A DNA stretch of 64,000 nucleotides from NCBI GenBank assembly GCA_031292275.1, contig JARLHL010000047.1, positions 1 through 64,000 of the forward strand, written 5' to 3'. Source of the stretch: Desulfocapsaceae bacterium. Its GTDB lineage: Bacteria > Desulfobacterota > Desulfobulbia > Desulfobulbales > Desulfocapsaceae. This document shows, piece by piece, positions 59,272 to 64,000 of this stretch. Made by a program: the position numbers and the translations under genes. The notes below the pieces were generated by a model. That model did no database searches. It was not told the DNA's origin and was given only the letters and a program-made list of their open reading frames with translations. Position 1 is the first letter of the stretch. The number at the start of each line of letters is the position of its first letter.

Positions 59272-60081
59272 ATGGCCGTCAAAGACTATCTGCGGGAGCG
59301 TTTCTTCCCCCATATGTGGTGTCCGGGCTGCGGTCACGGCACGGTACTGAACAGCCTGCTGAGGGCCGTGGAGCAGCTGGGGCTGAAGAAGAACAATATC
59401 GTGATGACCTCAGGCATCGGCTGCTCGGCCAGGATCTCCGGCTATGTGGACTTCCACTCGCTGCACACCCTGCATGGCCGGGCTCTGGCCTTTGCCACGG
59501 GCGTCAAGCTGTCCCGGCCGGAGCTGACCCTGCTGGTGCCCATGGGCGACGGCGACGCGCTGGCCATCGGCGGCAACCACTTCATCCATGCGGCCAGGCG
59601 CAATATCGATATCACCGCCATCGTCATGAATAACCGGATCTACGGGATGACCGGCGGCCAGTTTTCGCCCTTGTCGGGGCCCGGCAAGAAGGCCACCACC
59701 GCGCCCTACGGCACCATCGACAACGCCTTCGATGTGGTGGAACTCTCCAGGGCGGCGGGGGCCTCCTTCGTGGCCCGCACCACCACGTATCACGTGCAGG
59801 AGGCCACCGAGATCTTCAAGAAGGCCATCATGCATAAGGGGTTTTCGGTGGTGGAGATCCTCACCCAGTGCCCCACCCATTATGGCCGGAAGAACAAAGA
59901 GGGCGATGCGGCGGCCATGCTGGACATCTATAAAAAGAAGACTGCCAAGGTGGGTTCAAGGGCCCTGGCCGAAGATCCGGGCCTGCTGGGCCGGGGGATC
60001 TTCGTCGACCGGGATAGCCCGGAATACTGCGAGGAGTATGAGAAGATTATTGCCGCGGCCATGGGGGAGGTGAGGCGATGA
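59272..60081 (+). CDS. korB: 2-oxoglutarate-type ferredoxin oxidoreductase, beta subunit (thiamine diphosphate binding)
   Basis: 269 residues. FFPHMWCPGCGHGTVLNSLLRA gives the cluster cysteines with a third in GIGCSARISGYVDF. The thiamine diphosphate motif is GDGDALAIGGNHFIHAARRNIDITAIVMNNRIYGMTGGQFSP. VVEILTQCPTHYGRKNK closes the core. One base separates it from korA, and its stop overlaps korC by four bases. Unlike the PorB of the other operon it has the short C-terminus of KorB. Confidence 0.93.
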   Translation: MAVKDYLRERFFPHMWCPGCGHGTVLNSLLRAVEQLGLKKNNIVMTSGIGCSARISGYVDFHSLHTLHGRALAFATGVKLSRPELTLLVPMGDGDALAIGGNHFIHAARRNIDITAIVMNNRIYGMTGGQFSPLSGPGKKATTAPYGTIDNAFDVVELSRAAGASFVARTTTYHVQEATEIFKKAIMHKGFSVVEILTQCPTHYGRKNKEGDAAAMLDIYKKKTAKVGSRALAEDPGLLGRGIFVDRDSPEYCEEYEKIIAAAMGEVRR

Positions 60082-60647
60082 AACATACCAGTCTCGTTCT
60101 GACCGGTTCGGGCGGCCAGGGCGTAATCACCGCGGCCATCATCCTGGCGGAGGCGGCGGTGATCCATGAGGGGATGAACGCCACCCAGACCCAGTCCTAC
60201 GGGGCGGCGGCCCGGGGAGGCTCCACCAGGGCCGACATCATCATCTCGGGTTCGCCGATCTTCTTCCCCGGGGTCAGCCAGCCCAATATCCTGGTCTGCC
60301 TGACCCAGGAGGCCTATACGGAATTTTCGTCCATCATCAGGCCGGGCGGGATCCTGCTCACAGACAGCCGTTTTGTGACCCTTGCCAAAAAGGTGGACGC
60401 CAACCAGATCCAGCTGCCCCTGTACGATACGGTCATGGAGAAGATCGGTAAGCCCATCGTTTTCAATATCTGCCTTTTGGGCGCGCTTCTGGGGATCAAC
60501 GCCATTGTCAGGCCGGAGTCGGTGATGGAGGTGATCAAGACCAGGGTGCCGGCCGACTTCGTGGCGATGAACAACCGGGCCCTGGACATCGGCCTGGTGC
60601 TGGGGGCCAACAGGGAGACCGGCCGTTCCCTCCCGGCGGACGGCTGA
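60078..60647 (+). CDS. korC: 2-oxoglutarate-type ferredoxin oxidoreductase, gamma subunit
   Basis: 189 residues. LVLTGSGGQGVITAAIILAEAAV is the gamma motif, followed by ATQTQSYGAAARGGSTRADIIIS. VFNICLLGALLGINAIVRPESV matches KorC. It is a separate chain here, in contrast to the fused gamma/delta of the pyruvate enzyme at 20217. Last gene of the Kor operon; a hairpin at 60654-60690 follows. Confidence 0.93.
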   Translation: MKHTSLVLTGSGGQGVITAAIILAEAAVIHEGMNATQTQSYGAAARGGSTRADIIISGSPIFFPGVSQPNILVCLTQEAYTEFSSIIRPGGILLTDSRFVTLAKKVDANQIQLPLYDTVMEKIGKPIVFNICLLGALLGINAIVRPESVMEVIKTRVPADFVAMNNRALDIGLVLGANRETGRSLPADG

Positions 60648-60653
60648 AATCTG

Positions 60654-60690
60654 AGGGGTGCCGGGCGAAGACGGTCCGTGCACCCCTTCT
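60654..60690 (+). terminator. terminator-like hairpin after the Kor operon
   Basis: AGGGGTGC (60654-60661) pairs with GCACCCCT (60680-60687) across an 18-base loop, followed by TCTTCGTTT. A strong stem but a broken T run, so partial termination before the glutamate dehydrogenase is likely. Confidence 0.55.
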
Positions 60691-60796
60691 TCGTTTGCTG
60701 CATGTCTTTTCACTGCGGTCTTCGGCAGATCAGCAATCGCATGTCTGAAAAATTCCCGGCTGTCCGCCGAAGACCCGGGAAGCACCAGGAGACTCC

Positions 60797-63700
60797 ATGG
60801 ATACCTGTCTGCATTTTCTCCCTGTGTCGCAGGGCGCCTCGATCATCGAGAAGGCCAAGAGCCTGAGCCTGGACCCCAGCATCCTCTACGAGGCCGTCAT
60901 CGACCTCACAGCCGAGGGCCTGATCACCGCCAACTGCATCAACCTGGCGGCGGGGATTCTGTTGAACGATCTGGGCCTGCCTAACTATTTTTTTGAAAAT
61001 ATCGCCAAGGAATCGCTGGAGCACATCCTCGCCTCCATCGCCTCCAGCATTACCCTCAAGGACGGCAGGGTCGTCCTCTACGGCTGGATCGCCCAGATCG
61101 ACTTCGATCTTGAGCATAAGAACGATGTGCAGCGGGTCAGGATCGCCACGGAGGAGACCCGGGACAGCATGGAAAAGATGCTGGACAGCCTTATCCCCGG
61201 GCACAGGCGGGAATATTATTATTGCCCGGCCAGCCGTTATCATACCTATATCATCAGGCCTGAGACTGTGCTCAACTATACCCGCGAGCAGTTCGGCCAG
61301 TCCCGATTCCTGTTCAGGCTGGCGGATGCGTCCATGCAGCCGCCGGAGCCCACTTGTCTGCGCTACGAGCGCTTCCTGGCGGCCTCGGAGAAATCGGTCA
61401 TCCCGTTGATCGAGGTCTTCAATCTGCCTGAGACCGGTGAGACCCGCCTGATGTTCAACAGCGATTTCGCCTCACCGCAGCTGCCCCTCCTGCGCAGGAT
61501 GCTGGCTGACCACGGCCTGGTGGTGGCGCGGGCCTACTGGGAATCGTACCGGGGAAAATCCGACGTTCCCGCATCGATCTGTTCCCTGATCGTCCGAGGA
61601 GAACTCTCCCGCCGGCAGGAGGCGGAGCTGATCGCCGACCTCGGCGCTTTTCTGGCCTTTGCGATCAACAGGGTGAGCAATCTGTATCTGGCCGGTCAGC
61701 TGAGCTTCAGGGAAATGCTTTTTGCCGGTAATGCCGTGGATTTCACCCATATGTTCATCTTCCGGGAGGGGGCGGACGGCACGGACCGGGAGATCATGGA
61801 GAACCTTACCGACAGGGATCACAAGGACGCCTTTGCCGGCAGGATCCACGGTTCCAACCGGTCGGCCTACGTCTACAGGATCATCCTGGAGATGGTGGAG
61901 GCCCATCCGGATCTGATCAGGCGCCTCTACGCGCTGTTCGCCAGCCGGTTCGAACCGGGGCGGGCCGACAGGCCGTCTGAGACGGATCTTGCTGAAAAAT
62001 ACAAAGAATTCGAAAAGATAATCGCATCACGTTTCCTTGATTTTTCTATCGGTTACGATATCTTCAACTTCATGTTCACGATGGTTGCAGGCAGCCTGAA
62101 GACCAATTTCTACAAGGCAGAGAAGCGCTCCTTCTCCTTCCGCTTCGACGGCAGGGTGCTGGACCCGCTGGTCTTCAGCCAGTTTGTCTACGGGGTCTTC
62201 TTTGTCAACGGTCATTATGCCTGCGGCACCCATCTGCGGGCTGCCGATATCGCCCGCGGCGGCCTGCGGCTTTTGCGGGTGACTCCATCCAACTATCCGG
62301 CTCAGCTGGATAATGCGGTCCTGCTCAACTATGCCTTGGGGCCCAAGGCCCAGCGGCTGAAGCACAAGGATATCTGCGAGAGCGGCTCGAAGGGGGTGAT
62401 CATCCCCCACGCCATTTACGCGGCCCAGAGCCGGGATGCGGTCCTGGATTATACCGAAGGCATACTGGACCTGATGCTGGGCGATCCCCGGATCCTCGAT
62501 TATTACGGCCGGCCCGAGATGGTCTTCTTCGGTCCCGACGAGGGGACGGCCCTGCTGATGGATGCGGTCTCCCTGCATGCCAGGGAACGCGGCTACCGGA
62601 ATTGGCGGACCATCACCACCGGCAAGAGCTTCGGCATCCCCCACGACACCTACGGCCGTCTGGAAAACGGCGACCTCTTCGGTCTGCTGGACCGGCGGGA
62701 GGAGGGCGTCGACCTGCAGATTAACGGCGCCTCGGTGCTGGTGACCGGGGATATGGAGGCCATCTACAGCCGGATCGGCGGCCGGATCGAGGCCAGCGGC
62801 ATGACCACCACCGGCGTCATGGCATCCTTCCGGACCCTGATCGGGCATTACGGGGCCGCAGAAGAGGATCTGAACCTGATGATGACCGGCGGTCCCGACG
62901 GCGATCTCGGGGCCAATGAGATCCAGAGTTATAAGGGCCGGATCTGTCTGGTGATCGACGGTGGCTCCGTCCTCTTCGATCCCGATGGCCTGGACAGAAA
63001 AGAGCTGATGCAGATTGCCTTTTCACGCAACTCCTCGCCTCGGGCCAACACCCTGGCCTTTCCCTTGGAAAAATTGGGGCCCAGGGGGTTCAGGGTGCCC
63101 ATCACCGCCAGGGATGTGAGGCTGCCGGACGGCAGCCTGGTGGCGGACGGGGCGGTCTTTCATCGGAATTTTCTCGCCGACCCAGACCATCGCGAGCTGA
63201 TCAGGGCAGCCAATATCCAGGCCTTCATCCCCTGCGGCGGCTTCAAGGATACGGTGAACCACGGCAATGTGAAACGGTTTCTTGCGCTTTTTCAGGAGCT
63301 TCGCTTCATCGTTGAAGGGGCCAACGTCTTTTTCGACGATGCGGCCAGGAGGCATATCGCCACCGTCACCGCCATCAAACAGATCAAGGACACCACGGCC
63401 AATAAGGGCGGAGTCTTTTCCAGCTCGATTGCCGAGGTCCTGACTGGTTTCCTCTTCCAGGATGATTACGAGGAGAAGCTGCTCAACCATTCCGACACCC
63501 GCTGGGAGCTGATCGGCAATATCCTCTCCCTGGTGGATGCCCATGCCCGGGCAGAGACCTCCATGCTGATCAGGATCCACGAGGCCGATCCCGCGGTGCC
63601 GCTCTTCGTGCTCTCGGAGCAGACCAGCGAGAACATCTATGCCCTGCAGGCGGTCTTTCAGGAGGGCCTGGAGCGGATCCTGGCCGATGCAGAGCTGGTC

Positions 63701-63937
63701 TGGAGGATTCTGCTCCGTTATGTCCCCGAGGTCTTGATCAACAGGCTGGGGCGCAAGGCCATAACCGATATCCTCGCCACCCCGGAGCTGAAGACCTATC
63801 GGGATGCCATCATAACCAAGAAGCTGTCCTCCATGGCCTTTTATACCCACGGTCATCGCTGGGAGGCCTTTTGGGCCGAGGTTCATGGGGATTTTGAAGC
63901 CGCCGCCGGAAAAATCCTCGAGGCGGCTCAAGAGTGA
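60797..63937 (+). CDS. NAD-glutamate dehydrogenase, large (about 115 kDa) type
   Basis: 1046 residues, well above hexameric glutamate dehydrogenase (about 450) and below the 180-kDa class, so it fits the 115-kDa group. The N-terminal half (1-440) is regulatory and weakly conserved. The catalytic part has the segment AARGGLRLLRVTPSNYP-type (ADIARGGLRLLRV, with the G-G-L-R substrate-binding signature), SGSKGVIIPHA and MVFFGPDEGTALLMD. The Rossmann region has KSFGIPHDTYG, TGGPDGDLGANEIQSYKG and FIPCGGFKDTVN, then FIVEGANVFFDDAARRHI and KGGVFSSSIAEVLTGFL. It oxidises glutamate to 2-oxoglutarate with NAD. It lies 149 bases after korC, the enzyme that would consume its product. The ribosome site AGGAG lies before ATG 60797. 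Confidence 0.93.
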   Translation: MDTCLHFLPVSQGASIIEKAKSLSLDPSILYEAVIDLTAEGLITANCINLAAGILLNDLGLPNYFFENIAKESLEHILASIASSITLKDGRVVLYGWIAQIDFDLEHKNDVQRVRIATEETRDSMEKMLDSLIPGHRREYYYCPASRYHTYIIRPETVLNYTREQFGQSRFLFRLADASMQPPEPTCLRYERFLAASEKSVIPLIEVFNLPETGETRLMFNSDFASPQLPLLRRMLADHGLVVARAYWESYRGKSDVPASICSLIVRGELSRRQEAELIADLGAFLAFAINRVSNLYLAGQLSFREMLFAGNAVDFTHMFIFREGADGTDREIMENLTDRDHKDAFAGRIHGSNRSAYVYRIILEMVEAHPDLIRRLYALFASRFEPGRADRPSETDLAEKYKEFEKIIASRFLDFSIGYDIFNFMFTMVAGSLKTNFYKAEKRSFSFRFDGRVLDPLVFSQFVYGVFFVNGHYACGTHLRAADIARGGLRLLRVTPSNYPAQLDNAVLLNYALGPKAQRLKHKDICESGSKGVIIPHAIYAAQSRDAVLDYTEGILDLMLGDPRILDYYGRPEMVFFGPDEGTALLMDAVSLHARERGYRNWRTITTGKSFGIPHDTYGRLENGDLFGLLDRREEGVDLQINGASVLVTGDMEAIYSRIGGRIEASGMTTTGVMASFRTLIGHYGAAEEDLNLMMTGGPDGDLGANEIQSYKGRICLVIDGGSVLFDPDGLDRKELMQIAFSRNSSPRANTLAFPLEKLGPRGFRVPITARDVRLPDGSLVADGAVFHRNFLADPDHRELIRAANIQAFIPCGGFKDTVNHGNVKRFLALFQELRFIVEGANVFFDDAARRHIATVTAIKQIKDTTANKGGVFSSSIAEVLTGFLFQDDYEEKLLNHSDTRWELIGNILSLVDAHARAETSMLIRIHEADPAVPLFVLSEQTSENIYALQAVFQEGLERILADAELVWRILLRYVPEVLINRLGRKAITDILATPELKTYRDAIITKKLSSMAFYTHGHRWEAFWAEVHGDFEAAAGKILEAAQE

Positions 63938-63962
63938 TGGTGAAAGGGCAGGACTGTCTGGC

Positions 63963-64000
63963 CTAGGAGGGCAGTCTGATGGTGAAGACCGCGCCGCTCT
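63963..64000 (-). CDS. C-terminal end of a sensor histidine kinase (partial)
   Basis: On the minus strand the last residues read SGAVFTIRLPS followed by TAG (63963-63965). The G-x-x-F-T-I-x-L-P ending is the final strand of the HATPase_c domain of histidine kinases. The gene continues beyond the right edge. It converges with the glutamate dehydrogenase gene, with 25 bases between the stops. Confidence 0.75.
   Translation of the reverse strand, partial: SGAVFTIRLPS

Noticed and set aside
57978-59282. 434-codon minus-strand frame opposite korA
   Set aside because: Antisense shadow of a highly conserved gene with high G+C at third positions; the product is His/Asp-rich and unlike any family.

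Overview
The window is ordinary bacterial chromosome with high coding density, roughly 57-60% G+C by eye, and about 50 protein genes. I see no rRNA, tRNA, CRISPR array or intact insertion sequence. The gene set (two ferredoxin-dependent 2-oxoacid oxidoreductases, a 115-kDa-type NAD glutamate dehydrogenase, a citramalate synthase, a PAS/sigma-54 activator with a cysteine-bearing PAS domain, a LetAB lipid-transport pair, a Bat operon) points to an anaerobic Gram-negative bacterium. Desulfobacterota, perhaps Desulfobulbales, is the best fit. That placement is inference from gene content.

Layout. 1-10.8 kb: the tail of an unknown gene, a methyltransferase and a CDF metal exporter. Then come a class A penicillin-binding protein with an LpoP-like TPR lipoprotein behind it, a divergent monofunctional transglycosylase (mtgA), a secreted toroid-like protein, a PilZ protein, and an arginase-fold protein that has lost nearly all its metal ligands. 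11.3-17.1 kb: aroA and cimA converge on one large hairpin; a PAP2 phosphatase and a BPSS1780-type membrane protein follow. 17.7-19.9 kb: a cold-shock cluster (RRM protein, RhlE-type helicase, Csp). 20.2-23.3 kb: a pyruvate:ferredoxin oxidoreductase operon with a structured leader. 24-30 kb: a DHH-CBS protein, an RluA-family pseudouridine synthase and the letA-letB pair, LetB having seven MCE domains. 30.5-35 kb: an exopolysaccharide locus with a GH26-type glycosidase beside a GH18-like/NodB/GT2 fusion synthase. 35.3-44 kb: prmA, pyruvate kinase, a LysR gene divergent from an aconitase-family pair with a clear two-site operator, and several small housekeeping genes including cobO and rsmE. 44-48.1 kb: a sigma-54 activator followed by a textbook -24/-12 promoter and an acyl-CoA ligase. 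48.1-49.3 kb: an A+T-rich XRE-VOC gene bracketed by REP-like repeats and a decayed RAYT transposase. 49.3-57.6 kb: a seven-gene moxR-DUF58-batABDE operon. 57.9-63.9 kb: a four-subunit 2-oxoglutarate-type ferredoxin oxidoreductase operon followed by the large glutamate dehydrogenase. The extreme right edge holds the last residues of a histidine kinase on the minus strand.

How the genes work together. The glutamate dehydrogenase and the KorDABC-type enzyme would form a route glutamate -> 2-oxoglutarate -> succinyl-CoA with reduced ferredoxin. PorGDAB links pyruvate and acetyl-CoA. CimA uses pyruvate and acetyl-CoA to start isoleucine synthesis, and the LysR-controlled LeuCD-like pair could act on citramalate or a related acid. 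Cell-envelope functions (PBP1b/LpoP/MtgA, LetAB, exopolysaccharide locus, Bat operon) make up much of the rest. The most unusual items are the arginase-like pseudoenzyme with its hairpin-rich 3' region, the trimodular polysaccharide synthase whose GH18 domain lacks the catalytic Glu, the sigma-54 activator/promoter pair, and the REP/RAYT-flanked XRE-VOC island.
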